Shown: piece after piece, positions 1 to 8,835 of the stretch | How the letters are laid out: each line of letters starts with the position of its first letter | Numbering within the stretch: the first letter of the stretch is position 1 | From: CAJMNU01 sp905214855 | GTDB taxonomy: Bacteria; Bacillota; Clostridia; Lachnospirales; Lachnospiraceae | Reading direction: 5' to 3' | Assembly: GCA_937890595.1 (NCBI GenBank) | Contig: CALADM010000003.1 | Span: 21,716-85,715, forward strand | DNA: 64,000 nucleotides | The notes under the pieces: model-generated | Databases searched by the model: none | The model's input: only the letters and a program-made list of their open reading frames with translations | What the model was told of the DNA's origin: nothing | Position numbers and translations under genes: made by a program

Positions 1-813
1 AGCTGCCTGGATTTGACAGCAGAGATGAAAAATGATACACATTTTCAAACAATACCATTGACATTACAGGTAGGTGATTATCATGTTGTAGATGATGAGA
101 ACTTTGATCAAAAGGAATTCCTGAAACGGGTAAAAGAGAGTGAGGAATGTCCTAAAACAGCATGTCCATCTCCAGAACAGTTTAAGAAAGCATATGAGTG
201 TGAAGAGGAGAATGTTTTTGTCATTACATTGTCAGAGCATCTGAGTGGTACGTATAACAGTGCGCTTTTAGGAAAAGAGATCTATGAGGAAGAACATGGA
301 AAGAAAAATATCTTTGTAATCTCTTCTGATTCTGCTTCTGCTGGAGAGGTTAAGATGGCACTTTGTATTCAGGAATGGTGTGAAGCAGGGCTGAGTTTTG
401 AGGAAGTATGTGAGAATCTTTTGAAGTTAAAAGAAGAGATGAAAACATACTTTGTTTTAGAGACACTGGATACTCTTAGAAAGAATGGTCGTTTGACTGG
501 TTTACAGGCATTTTTTGCAACTGCACTCAATATCAAGCCGGTTATGGGGGCAGATCATGGTGTGATCATTAAGTTGGATCAGGCAAGAGGAAGTATGAAG
601 GCTCTTACAAGAATGGCAGATATTATGATCAAGGAAGCAGGAGAGACAAAGGATAAGATTTTGGTCATTGCTCACTGCAATAATCCTTCTGTAGCAGAGA
701 CATTTCGCAGTATGATGTGTGAGAGAGGGACATTCCGTGATATCGTTGTGACAGAGACAGCGGGAGTTTCTACTGTATATGCCAATGATGGTGGAATTAT
801 AGCAGCATTGTAA
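1..813 (+). CDS. DegV family fatty-acid-binding protein, 5' end outside window
   Basis: DegV proteins bind a fatty acid and, in Firmicutes, present it to the fatty acid kinase FakA for phosphorylation. The frame is open from base 1 and reads SCLDLTAEM, which matches the conserved DSxxDLT motif near the DegV N-terminus, so only about 10 residues are missing and the TTG at 13 is not the true start. Further family marks are SEHLSGTYNSA (head-group binding loop), the middle stretch ETLDTLRKNGRLTG and IKPVMGADHG. The length (about 280 aa when completed) is normal. It ends at a TAA followed by a hairpin terminator and has no partner gene in the window. Confidence 0.88.
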   Translation, partial: SCLDLTAEMKNDTHFQTIPLTLQVGDYHVVDDENFDQKEFLKRVKESEECPKTACPSPEQFKKAYECEEENVFVITLSEHLSGTYNSALLGKEIYEEEHGKKNIFVISSDSASAGEVKMALCIQEWCEAGLSFEEVCENLLKLKEEMKTYFVLETLDTLRKNGRLTGLQAFFATALNIKPVMGADHGVIIKLDQARGSMKALTRMADIMIKEAGETKDKILVIAHCNNPSVAETFRSMMCERGTFRDIVVTETAGVSTVYANDGGIIAAL

Positions 814-878
814 TAGTTTACCATGTAGATATCAGAAACACATAGTTCAGAGTAATCTGATATTATAGGGATAAAAAG

Positions 879-917
879 AACGGGAGGATTCCAAGATGGG
901 AACTTTCCGTTTTTTTA
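879..917 (+). terminator. Rho-independent terminator after degV
   Basis: AACGGGA (879-885) pairs with TTCCGTT (905-911, one G-U), with an inner TTCC/GGAA stem, followed by seven T. It lies 66 bases after the DegV stop codon. The remaining bases to 1107 hold only a weak promoter. Confidence 0.6.
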
Positions 918-1020
918 ATATGTGTTTTGATAAAAATAAGAGAGTATGCACAGAGAACAAAACCAAAGATAACGTTTTAATTCGTGTAGGTCTGTCAAAG
1001 ACAAAGTTTCAATTAGGGGA

Positions 1021-1049
1021 TTGCAAGATAAAGAGAAAAAGGGTACATT
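1021..1049 (+). promoter_or_regulatory. Possible promoter of the PHP phosphatase gene
   Basis: TTGCAA (1021-1026), 17 bases, TACATT (1044-1049). Both boxes are imperfect; support comes from the terminator upstream and the gene start at 1108. Confidence 0.3.
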
Positions 1050-1107
1050 ATAAAAGAATACACTGTGAAAAGGCGATGTTATAAAAGAGAAAAGAGGACT
1101 GGGAAAA

Positions 1108-1908
1108 ATGATAGCAGATTGCCATAACCATACATGTTTTTCAGGGGATTCTGAAAATCCGGTAAGAAGTCAAATTGAGAGAGCAATAGAATTGGGGATG
1201 GAAGAACTTTGCATCACAGACCACCATGACTATGATGCAAAGTGTGGTGATATTGATTTTACATTGGATATACCAAAATATCTATCTTATATGCAGCAGA
1301 TGAAAGAGGAATATAAGGATAAGATCCAGCTCAGGATAGGAATTGAACTGGGGCTGCAGCCACATCTGAAAACATATTTTCGTGAATTTTTAAATCAGTA
1401 TTCTTTTGATTTTGTCATTGGTTCTACACATGTGGTAGATGGGATTGATCCATATTTTCCAGAGTATTTTCAGACACGGGGAGAAGAGGAAGGACATAGA
1501 AGATATTTTGAAACGGTGTTGGAAAATTGTATAAAACTGGATGATTACGATGCAGCAGCTCATTTGGATTATGTAGTGCGTTATGGTCCGACAAAGAATC
1601 GTCTGTACAATTATAAGAAATATCAGGATATCATAGATGAAATCTTACGGATCCTTTTAGAAAAGGGAAAGGCGTTGGAGTGTAATACAGCAGGTTTGGC
1701 GAAAGGAATGGGACAGCCGCATCCACATCCAGATATTTTGAGACGCTATCATGAGATGGGAGGAGAGCTTCTGACAGTGGGATCAGATGCGCATGAGGCA
1801 AAATACCTTGGATATGCGTTTGAAAAAACCAGAGAGTTGTTGCTTTCCTGTGGTTTTCGTTATTATACTGTGTATGTGGATAGAAAACCAATATTCCATA
1901 AACTATAG
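1108..1908 (+). CDS. PHP-domain phosphoesterase, histidinol-phosphatase (HisJ/HisK) family
   Basis: The 266-aa protein starts with the PHP signature DCHNHTCFSGDS (metal ligands at the H-x-H) and carries the second metal motif CITDHHDYD around residues 36-44. GSTHVVDG, AHLDYVVRYG and a C-terminal GSDAH supply the remaining metal ligands, so the trinuclear site seems complete. The closest family is the HisJ-type histidinol-phosphate phosphatase (last-but-two step of histidine synthesis). No other his gene is near, and PHP proteins of this type can also act on other phosphate monoesters, so the substrate is not fixed by context. The start has a moderate GAGGA-type ribosome binding site. Confidence 0.8.
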   Translation: MIADCHNHTCFSGDSENPVRSQIERAIELGMEELCITDHHDYDAKCGDIDFTLDIPKYLSYMQQMKEEYKDKIQLRIGIELGLQPHLKTYFREFLNQYSFDFVIGSTHVVDGIDPYFPEYFQTRGEEEGHRRYFETVLENCIKLDDYDAAAHLDYVVRYGPTKNRLYNYKKYQDIIDEILRILLEKGKALECNTAGLAKGMGQPHPHPDILRRYHEMGGELLTVGSDAHEAKYLGYAFEKTRELLLSCGFRYYTVYVDRKPIFHKL

Positions 1909-1953
1909 GATGAAATTATAATTTAGAATTGATTTGTGGAGGAAAAGGAATGT

Positions 1954-2613
1954 ATGAATGTATTTGATATTGTAGGTCCTGTGATGATCGGACCTTCCAG
2001 TTCTCATACTGCAGGGGCAGTAAGAATTGGTAAAATGGCAGCTCTTCTCATGAGAGAACCAGTACAAAAGGCTCATATTTTACTGCATGGTTCTTTTGCT
2101 AAGACCTATAGGGGACATGGCACAGATAAAGCTCTGGTAGGTGGAATCCTTCGCATGGATCCTTGGGATACCAGAATCCGTGACAGTTTAGAATTGGCGA
2201 AAGAGCGTGGGATTGAGGTGGAATTTCAGACAGGAGAGATCGAAAACGCACATCCTAATACGGCAAAGATTACATTGACTGGTATTTATGGGCAAACAGT
2301 CAGCCTTCAGGGGGCTTCTGTTGGGGGAGGTAATATTGTCATCTGTGAAATAAATGGTATGGAAGTGTATTTTACAGGACAAAATCCAACGTTGATCGTT
2401 CTGCACCAAGATATGCCTGGTGTAATTGCACAGGTGACAGCGGTTGTTTCTAAACATCGCGCAAATATCTGTAATTTCCGTTTGAACCGGCAGGAAAAAG
2501 GTGGTTTAGCGATCATGTCCATTGAAATGGATAATCCATTTCATGAGTCACTGCTCTCTCAGATTGAGTCGCTGCCATATGTCGTGAACACAATACTTTT
2601 AAAGATTGATTGA
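1954..2613 (+). CDS. sdaAB: L-serine dehydratase, iron-sulfur dependent, beta subunit
   Basis: With the alpha subunit this enzyme deaminates L-serine to pyruvate and ammonia using an oxygen-labile [4Fe-4S] cluster. The protein begins MNVFDIVGPVMIGPSSSHTAGA, the standard N-terminus of the beta chain (SSSHTAG is the conserved serine-site motif). The C-terminal part (about residues 145-219) is an ACT domain (LIVLHQDMPGVIAQV). ATG 1954 is chosen over GTG 1936 because GGAGG at 1938-1942 is correctly spaced from 1954 and lies inside the longer reading. It is followed after 79 bases by sdaAA, so the two form an operon. A TATAAT at 1917-1922 could be a local -10 box, without a good -35. Confidence 0.93.
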   Translation: MNVFDIVGPVMIGPSSSHTAGAVRIGKMAALLMREPVQKAHILLHGSFAKTYRGHGTDKALVGGILRMDPWDTRIRDSLELAKERGIEVEFQTGEIENAHPNTAKITLTGIYGQTVSLQGASVGGGNIVICEINGMEVYFTGQNPTLIVLHQDMPGVIAQVTAVVSKHRANICNFRLNRQEKGGLAIMSIEMDNPFHESLLSQIESLPYVVNTILLKID

Positions 2614-2692
2614 TGATGGAATGTGGTAAAAAAGGAAGTCCCAGACACATCATGGAATAATCCATGACAGGGCAGATGAAAGGGTTTTATTT

Positions 2693-3571
2693 ATGAAATT
2701 ACAATATAGATCAGTAGAAGAACTGGTATCTGCAGCGAAGTCCTGTAACAAGAAAATATCAGAGATCATTTTGGAGGAACAGGCTGAGAGCATGGAAAAA
2801 ACACAGGAAGAAATCTATGAGAAGATGTATGCAAGTTTTCAGGTTATGAAACAGTCTGTTATAGACGGAATGGATGAAAATTTGAGATCTTCCAGTGGCT
2901 TGAGTGGTGGTGCAGCTGCAAAGATGAGAAAGGCAACAGAAGAGGGAAGAAATCATTTTGGAACATTATTTGGAAGCGCGATGAGTATGGCACTTGCTGT
3001 TTCTGAGTATAATTCCTGTATGGGGCAGATTGTAGCAGCACCTACAGCTGGTTCTTGCGGCATTATTCCAGCAGCATTGATTTCTGTGATGACAGAGAAA
3101 AAAATTCCGGAGAGAGAGGTTGTCATGTCTTTATTTACTGCTTCTGGTGTCGGGATGGTCATTGCAAAAAATGCCAGTATTTCCGGAGCAGAAGGGGGAT
3201 GTCAGGCAGAATGTGGTTCAGCTTCTGCAATGGCAGCCTGTGCATTGACAGAAATTTTGGGCGGAACACCTGAGATGGTCTCAACAAGCTGTGCGATTGC
3301 GCTAAAAAATATTCTTGGATTGGTGTGTGATCCGGTAGCAGGTCTTGTGGAAGTGCCATGTATCAAGAGAAATGCAATGGGAGTGGCAAATGCCTTTACA
3401 GCATGTGAACTTGCATGTGCAGGAATTACAAGTGCGATTCCAACAGAGGAAGTGATTCTTGCAATGAAGCGTATTGGGGATCAGATGCCAACTACCTTAA
3501 AAGAAACAGCAGAGGGTGGTTTGGCGGCAACTCCGACTGGATGTAGATTGTGTCGTGAGATTTTTTCTTGA
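2693..3571 (+). CDS. sdaAA: L-serine dehydratase, iron-sulfur dependent, alpha subunit
   Basis: This is the catalytic chain of the two-subunit serine dehydratase. The 292-aa product shows the family motifs SGLSGGAAAKM, APTAGSCGIIPA and GAEGGCQAECGSASAMAA, whose cysteines with the one in CDPVAGLVEVPC are the cluster ligands expected for this family. Length matches the usual 290. The 79-base gap from sdaAB contains a perfect small hairpin (TCATGG/CCATGA, 2650-2667, six-base loop) without a T tract, possibly an mRNA-processing or spacing element. Serine is thereby converted to pyruvate just upstream of the glycolytic cluster, though a promoter separates the two units. Confidence 0.94.
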   Translation: MKLQYRSVEELVSAAKSCNKKISEIILEEQAESMEKTQEEIYEKMYASFQVMKQSVIDGMDENLRSSSGLSGGAAAKMRKATEEGRNHFGTLFGSAMSMALAVSEYNSCMGQIVAAPTAGSCGIIPAALISVMTEKKIPEREVVMSLFTASGVGMVIAKNASISGAEGGCQAECGSASAMAACALTEILGGTPEMVSTSCAIALKNILGLVCDPVAGLVEVPCIKRNAMGVANAFTACELACAGITSAIPTEEVILAMKRIGDQMPTTLKETAEGGLAATPTGCRLCREIFS

Positions 3572-3717
3572 ATCTATCCATAATTCTCATAAGAGATAGT
3601 GTGTTTGTTGTGAGGATATAAGATGCCTTTCTTTCTGGATATAAAATTCAATGTCAAAAAATTTAACAGTCTATAAATGGGAGCGTTAAAAGATAAAAAA
3701 GGGAACAGAAAAAATAC

Positions 3718-3746
3718 TTGCTATTTTAGGTAGAATTATGTATAAT
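3718..3746 (+). promoter_or_regulatory. Promoter of the glycolytic cluster (gap)
   Basis: TTGCTA (3718-3723), spacer of exactly 17, perfect TATAAT (3741-3746). It lies 67 bases before gap, leaving a leader of about 60 bases ending in AGGAGG (3799-3804). No CcpA or CggR-like operator was recognised. Confidence 0.75.
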
Positions 3747-3813
3747 GAGGTCATAGTTGATTATTATTTAACAATCACCATTAACACATTTTCTTTTTAG
3801 GAGGAATCAAATC

Positions 3814-4845
3814 ATGGCAGTAAAAGTAGCAATTAATGGTTTTGGTCGTATTGGTCGTCTGGCATTCAGACAGATGTTTGGTGCAGAGGGATATGAAGTA
3901 GTAGCAATCAATGATTTAACAGATCCAAAGATGTTGGCAAACCTGTTAAAATATGATACAGCTCAGGGTGGATACTGCGGACATATCGGTGAAGGCAAAC
4001 ACACAGTAGAAGCTGGTGAAGGCTGCATCGTTGTAGACGGACAGACAATTAAGATCTATGCTGAGAAAGACGCAGCAAACTTACCATGGGGTGAGATTGG
4101 TGTTGATGTAGTATTAGAGTGTACAGGTTTCTATACCTCTAAAGAGAAATCTATGGCTCATATCAATGCAGGTGCAAAGAAAGTTGTTATCTCTGCTCCA
4201 GCAGGAAATGACCTGAAGACAATCGTATTCTCCGTAAATGAGAAGACACTGACAGCAGATGATCAGATCATCTCCGCAGCTTCCTGTACAACAAACTGTC
4301 TGGCACCTATGGCAAAAGCACTGAATGATTATGCTGAGATCCAGTCTGGTATCATGAGCACAATCCATGCTTACACAGGCGATCAGATGATTCTGGATGG
4401 ACCACACAGAAAAGGTGATCTGAGAAGAGCAAGAGCAGGCGCTGCAAACATCGTTCCAAACTCTACAGGTGCTGCAAAAGCAATCGGTTTGGTTATCCCA
4501 GAGCTGAATGGCAAGCTGATCGGTTCTGCACAGCGTGTTCCGGTTCCGACAGGATCCACAACAATCCTGACAGCAGTTGTTAAGGGTGCAGATGTAACTA
4601 AAGAAGGAATCAATGCAGCTATGAAGGCAGCAGCTTCTGAGTCCTTTGGTTACAATGAGGATCAGATCGTTTCTTCTGATGTTATCGGTATGAGATACGG
4701 CTCCCTGTTCGATGCTACACAGACTATGGTTTCTAAAGTTGGCGATGATTTATATCAGGTACAGGTTGTTTCTTGGTATGATAACGAGAACTCCTATACA
4801 AGCCAGATGGTTAGAACAATCAAATACTTTGCAGAATTGAACTAA
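3814..4845 (+). CDS. gap: Glyceraldehyde-3-phosphate dehydrogenase, type I
   Basis: Catalyses the oxidative phosphorylation of glyceraldehyde 3-phosphate to 1,3-bisphosphoglycerate. NGFGRIGR (residues 8-15) is the nucleotide-binding loop and the Asp in AINDL (residue 34) favours NAD. The active-site motif ASCTTNC places the catalytic Cys at 158, and the His is in STIHAYTGDQ. The 343-aa length is standard. The gene has its own strong promoter and a strong terminator just after it, which fits the usual high expression of gap relative to pgk, tpiA and gpmI. Codon use is strongly biased compared with neighbours such as the LysR gene, as expected for an abundant protein. Confidence 0.98.
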   Translation: MAVKVAINGFGRIGRLAFRQMFGAEGYEVVAINDLTDPKMLANLLKYDTAQGGYCGHIGEGKHTVEAGEGCIVVDGQTIKIYAEKDAANLPWGEIGVDVVLECTGFYTSKEKSMAHINAGAKKVVISAPAGNDLKTIVFSVNEKTLTADDQIISAASCTTNCLAPMAKALNDYAEIQSGIMSTIHAYTGDQMILDGPHRKGDLRRARAGAANIVPNSTGAAKAIGLVIPELNGKLIGSAQRVPVPTGSTTILTAVVKGADVTKEGINAAMKAAASESFGYNEDQIVSSDVIGMRYGSLFDATQTMVSKVGDDLYQVQVVSWYDNENSYTSQMVRTIKYFAELN

Positions 4846-4862
4846 TTCAAAAAGATCCAGCG

Positions 4863-4900
4863 GAGGGTCCGGTCTTGTTGAGGACCGGATCCTCTTTTTT
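4863..4900 (+). terminator. Strong terminator between gap and pgk
   Basis: A 12-bp GC-rich stem (4863-4874 with 4883-4894, one G-U), eight-base loop and six T. It would uncouple gap from pgk partly or fully; no good promoter is seen in 4901-5011, so read-through probably supplies pgk. Confidence 0.85.
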
Positions 4901-5011
4901 ACGCAGCAGAAGCAGGCGATGTAGAAGAATTCTGTTTAGCAGCTTTTGTGTGAATAAGACGGATGGAGATACAGAGGGTGCTCCATGCGTGAATGAAAGG
5001 GGTATATTACA

Positions 5012-6217
5012 ATGCTGAATAAAAAAACAGTTGATGATATCAATGTAAAAGGTAAAAGAGTATTAGTACGTTGTGATTTCAATGTTCCGTTGAAAGCAGG
5101 ACAGATTACAGATGAGAACCGTTTGGTAGCAGCTCTTCCTACAATCAAGAAGCTGATCGCAGATGGCGGAAAAGTAATCCTTTGTTCTCATCTTGGAAAA
5201 CCGAAGGGAGAGCCAAAACCAGAATTGTCTCTGGCACCAGTAGCTGTTCGTCTGTCTGAACTTTTGGGACAGGAAGTAAAATTTGCAGCAGATCCAGAAG
5301 TAGTTGGAGCAAATGCAAAAGCTGCTGTAGCAGAGATGAAGGACGGAGATGTGATCCTTCTGGAGAACACACGTTATCGTAAAGAAGAAACAAAGAATGG
5401 TGAAGAATTCAGCAAAGAGCTGGCTTCTCTGTGTGATGTATATGTAAATGATGCATTCGGAACTGCACACAGAGCACATTGCTCTAACGTAGGTGTTACA
5501 GAGTATGTAGATACTGCAGTAGTAGGTTATCTGATGCAGAAAGAAATCGATTTCTTAGGAAACGCTGTTAACAATCCAGTTCGTCCATTTGTTGCAATTT
5601 TAGGTGGAGCAAAAGTTGCAGATAAACTGAATGTAATCTCCAACCTGCTTGAGAAATGTGATACTCTGATCATCGGTGGCGGTATGGCTTATACATTCCT
5701 GAAAGCACAGGGTAAAGAAATCGGAAAATCTTTAGTAGATGATACAAAGTTAGATTATTGTAAAGAGATGATCGAGAAGGCAGAGAAGATGGGCAAGAAG
5801 CTGATGCTTCCGGTTGATACAACAGTAATCTCTGAATTCCCAAATCCGATCGATGCTCCGGTTGATACTGAGGTAGTATCCGTAGATGCGATCCCAGCTG
5901 ATAAAGAGGGTGTAGACATTGGAACTAAGACAGCTGAACTGTATGCTGAGGCTGTAAAATCTGCAAAGACAGTAGTTTGGAATGGTCCGATGGGTGTATT
6001 TGAGAATCCAACTTTGGCAGCAGGTACCATTGCTGTAGCAAAAGCACTGGCTGAGACAGATGCAACAACTATCATTGGTGGTGGTGATTCCGCAGCAGCA
6101 GTAAACCAGTTAGGATTTGGCGATAAGATGACCCATATTTCTACTGGAGGCGGTGCTTCTCTGGAATTCCTGGAAGGAAAAGAATTACCAGGCGTTGTAG
6201 CAGCAAACGACAAATAA
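5012..6217 (+). CDS. pgk: Phosphoglycerate kinase
   Basis: Transfers the acyl phosphate of 1,3-bisphosphoglycerate to ADP, making ATP and 3-phosphoglycerate. The 401-aa two-lobed protein has the N-terminal substrate motif VLVRCDFNVPL, the basic-patch motif SHLGKPKG, and the C-terminal nucleotide-binding motifs GGGDSAAAV and THISTGGGASLEFLEG. AAAGGGG sits eight to ten bases before ATG 5012. It follows the gap terminator and is followed by a long hairpin before tpiA. No deviation from the family was noticed. Confidence 0.98.
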   Translation: MLNKKTVDDINVKGKRVLVRCDFNVPLKAGQITDENRLVAALPTIKKLIADGGKVILCSHLGKPKGEPKPELSLAPVAVRLSELLGQEVKFAADPEVVGANAKAAVAEMKDGDVILLENTRYRKEETKNGEEFSKELASLCDVYVNDAFGTAHRAHCSNVGVTEYVDTAVVGYLMQKEIDFLGNAVNNPVRPFVAILGGAKVADKLNVISNLLEKCDTLIIGGGMAYTFLKAQGKEIGKSLVDDTKLDYCKEMIEKAEKMGKKLMLPVDTTVISEFPNPIDAPVDTEVVSVDAIPADKEGVDIGTKTAELYAEAVKSAKTVVWNGPMGVFENPTLAAGTIAVAKALAETDATTIIGGGDSAAAVNQLGFGDKMTHISTGGGASLEFLEGKELPGVVAANDK

Positions 6218-6236
6218 GAAGAAATTTGGTAAGTAG

Positions 6237-6283
6237 CGGAGGGTGCTGTAAAAGAGTTTTTTGCAGTATCCTTCTGTTGTTTT
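6237..6283 (+). terminator. Long intercistronic hairpin between pgk and tpiA (weak terminator or processing site)
   Basis: Arms 6237-6254 and 6259-6276 pair over about 17 positions with several G-U pairs and one bulge; it is followed by TTGTTTT. The layout (GGGTGCTGTAAAA in the left arm, TTTTTGCAG in the right) resembles the hairpin between dnaK and dnaJ at 31079-31120. Confidence 0.45.
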
Positions 6284-6366
6284 AAGGAATGAAGAAAACA
6301 TATCCCAGAATCAAAAAAACTGGGAATTTGTGTGTTTTGATAGAAAAAGAAAGGTTGGCAAAGAAA

Positions 6367-7116
6367 ATGGGAAGAAAAAAAATTATCGCAGGTAACTGGA
6401 AAATGAACATGACTCCAAGTGAGGCAGTTGCTCTGGTGAATACATTAAAACCGTTAGTAGCAAATGAGGAAGCAGATGTTGTATTTTGTGTTCCAGCTAT
6501 TGATATTATTCCAGCAATGGAAGCAGCAAAGGGAAGCAACATTCAGATTGGTGCAGAGAATATGTACTATGAGGAAAAAGGTGCTTATACTGGAGAAATC
6601 TCCCCAGATATGTTAGTAGATGCAGGTGTAAAATATGTTATCATCGGACATTCTGAGAGAAGAGAGTATTTTGCTGAGACAGATGAGACTGTAAATAAAA
6701 AAGTTCTGAAAGCATTTGAGCATGGAATTACTCCGATCATCTGCTGTGGAGAGACTCTGACACAGAGAGAGCAGGGGATTACAATTGACTGGATTCGTCA
6801 GCAGATCAAGATTGCTTTCCAGCAGGTAACAGCAGAGCAGGCAAAAACAGCTGTGATCGCATATGAGCCAATTTGGGCGATCGGTACAGGTAAAACTGCT
6901 ACAACAGAGCAGGCAGAGGAAGTATGCGCTGCAATTCGTGCTTGTATTGGAGAGATTTATGATGAAGCAACTGCAGAAGCAATCCGCATTCAGTATGGTG
7001 GTTCTGTAAATGCTGGAAATGCAGCAGAGTTATTTGCACAGGCAAACATTGATGGAGGTCTGGTAGGTGGTGCTTCCCTGAAACCAGATTTTGGCAAGAT
7101 TGTAAATTACAAATAA
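6367..7116 (+). CDS. tpiA: Triosephosphate isomerase
   Basis: Interconverts dihydroxyacetone phosphate and glyceraldehyde 3-phosphate. The 249-aa TIM barrel begins MGRKKIIAGNWKMN; Lys12 is in the substrate site, His95 is in IIGHSERR and the catalytic base Glu167 is in AYEPIWAIGTGK. The C-terminal phosphate-binding loop YGGSV and GGASL are present. A longer reading from 6289 would add 26 residues unlike any TPI and would run through the hairpin region, so ATG 6367 is preferred; an AAAGG precedes it. It lies between pgk and gpmI. Confidence 0.97.
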   Translation: MGRKKIIAGNWKMNMTPSEAVALVNTLKPLVANEEADVVFCVPAIDIIPAMEAAKGSNIQIGAENMYYEEKGAYTGEISPDMLVDAGVKYVIIGHSERREYFAETDETVNKKVLKAFEHGITPIICCGETLTQREQGITIDWIRQQIKIAFQQVTAEQAKTAVIAYEPIWAIGTGKTATTEQAEEVCAAIRACIGEIYDEATAEAIRIQYGGSVNAGNAAELFAQANIDGGLVGGASLKPDFGKIVNYK

Positions 7117-7186
7117 GTAAGAAAAATCAGTATTTGAAGAGACAATATTTTGTCTGTATATCTTGTAAAACAAAGGAGATAGAAAT

Positions 7187-8728
7187 ATGAGCAAGAAAAA
7201 ACCAACTGTGTTAATGATTCTTGACGGATATGGATTGAATAAGAAAATCGAAGGAAATGCAGTTGCAGAGGCAAAAACTCCAGTTATGGATCGTTTGATG
7301 GAGGAGTGTCCTTTTGTAGAAGGAAACGCTAGTGGTCTGGCAGTTGGTCTTCCAGATGGTCAGATGGGCAATTCTGAAGTAGGTCATTTGAACATGGGTG
7401 CAGGACGTATTGTATATCAGGAATTGACTAGAATTACAAAATCTATTGAGGATGGAGACTTTTTCCAGGTAGCTGAGTTTTTACAGGCTGTAGAAAACTG
7501 CAAGAAGAATAATTCTGCTCTTCATTTATTTGGACTGGTTTCTGATGGAGGAGTACACAGCCATATTAGCCATATTTATGGTCTTTTAGAGCTGGCAAAG
7601 AGAAATGGTCTGGAAAAAGTATATGTACACTGTTTCCTTGATGGACGTGATACACCACCTGCATCAGGAAAAGGTTATGTAGAAGCTCTGGAAGCAAAGA
7701 TGAAAGAGATTGGAGTAGGTGAGGTTGCATCTGTTATGGGGCGTTACTATGCAATGGACCGTGACAATAGATGGGATCGTGTTGAATTGGCATACAAGGC
7801 TTTGACACAGGGCGAAGGAGCGACTGCTGTTTCTGGTCCGTCTGGAATTCAGGCTTCTTATGATGCTGGAAAGACAGATGAATTTGTGGTTCCGACAGTT
7901 GTAACAAAAGATGGAAAGCCGCTGGCAGTGATTTCTGATCAGGATTCTGTTATTTTCTTTAATTTCCGTCCTGATAGAGCAAGAGAGATTACAAGAGCTT
8001 TCTGTGATGATGAATTTGCTGGATTTGAGAGAGCAAAGCGTCTGGATCTTACTTATGTATGCTTTACAGAGTATGATGAGACAATTCCAAATAAAGTGGT
8101 TGCATTTAAAAAAGAAGGCATCCACAATACATTTGGAGAATTTTTAGCAGCACATGGATTGAAGCAGGCAAGAATTGCTGAGACAGAAAAATATGCGCAT
8201 GTTACTTTCTTCTTCAATGGTGGTGTGGAAGAGCCAAATGAGGGAGAGGATAGAATCCTTGTAAAATCTCCAAAGGTTGCTACTTATGATCTGCAGCCTG
8301 AGATGAGTGCACCTGCTGTTTGTGAAAAGTTGGTAGATGCGATTGAGTCTGAAAAATATGATGTGATCATCATTAACTTTGCAAATCCGGATATGGTTGG
8401 TCATACTGGTGTAGAGAATGCAGCAATTCAGGCAATCGAAGCTGTGGATGAATGTGTAGGAAAAACAGTTGAGGCAATCAAGAAAGTAAATGGACAGATG
8501 TTTATTTGTGCAGACCATGGAAATGCAGAGCAGTTGGTAGATTATGAGACAGGTGCTCCGTTTACAGCACATACAACCAACCCAGTTCCATTTATTCTTG
8601 TAAATGCAGATCCAAAATACTCCTTGAGAGAGGGCGGTTGTCTTGCTGATATCGCTCCGACATTGATAGAATTAATGGGATTGGAACAGCCAAAGGAAAT
8701 GACAGGAAAATCTTTATTAGTAAAATAA
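7187..8728 (+). CDS. gpmI: 2,3-bisphosphoglycerate-independent phosphoglycerate mutase
   Basis: Converts 3-phosphoglycerate to 2-phosphoglycerate through a phosphoserine intermediate with two Mn2+ ions. The 513-aa protein belongs to the alkaline phosphatase superfamily: metal ligand Asp13 in ILDGYG, the phosphoryl-acceptor Ser63 in QMGNSEVGH, the substrate motif HCFLDGRDTPP, the middle motif GRYYAMDRDNRWDR, and the C-terminal metal motifs NPDMVGHTG and CADHGNAE. The ribosome binding site is AAGGAG. This is the last gene of the glycolytic cluster; enolase is not in the window. Confidence 0.97.
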   Translation: MSKKKPTVLMILDGYGLNKKIEGNAVAEAKTPVMDRLMEECPFVEGNASGLAVGLPDGQMGNSEVGHLNMGAGRIVYQELTRITKSIEDGDFFQVAEFLQAVENCKKNNSALHLFGLVSDGGVHSHISHIYGLLELAKRNGLEKVYVHCFLDGRDTPPASGKGYVEALEAKMKEIGVGEVASVMGRYYAMDRDNRWDRVELAYKALTQGEGATAVSGPSGIQASYDAGKTDEFVVPTVVTKDGKPLAVISDQDSVIFFNFRPDRAREITRAFCDDEFAGFERAKRLDLTYVCFTEYDETIPNKVVAFKKEGIHNTFGEFLAAHGLKQARIAETEKYAHVTFFFNGGVEEPNEGEDRILVKSPKVATYDLQPEMSAPAVCEKLVDAIESEKYDVIIINFANPDMVGHTGVENAAIQAIEAVDECVGKTVEAIKKVNGQMFICADHGNAEQLVDYETGAPFTAHTTNPVPFILVNADPKYSLREGGCLADIAPTLIELMGLEQPKEMTGKSLLVK

Positions 8729-8776
8729 TGTCTGGTGCTCATTATAAAAAGAGGATAGAATAATTTTGCTTTTTAT

Positions 8777-8817
8777 GGACTTGAGATAAGAATGTAATCT
8801 TGTTTCAAGTCCTTTTT
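8777..8817 (+). terminator. Terminator of the glycolytic cluster
   Basis: A 15-bp stem (8777-8791 with 8798-8812, two G-U pairs), six-base loop and five T. It lies just before the start of the LysR gene and shows that any GTG/TTG start for that gene upstream of 8836 is unlikely. Confidence 0.85.
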
Positions 8818-8835
8818 ACAGGGGGATATGGTGTC

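Noticed and set aside
896..1084. 62-codon frame after the degV gene
   Set aside because: It starts inside the terminator hairpin, has no ribosome binding site matching its ATG, and its Lys/Arg/Cys-rich product looks like translated AT-rich intergenic DNA.
6289..6366. N-terminal extension of triosephosphate isomerase
   Set aside because: The added 26 residues are not part of any TPI and the ATG at 6289 has no suitable ribosome binding site, while ATG 6367 gives the normal length.
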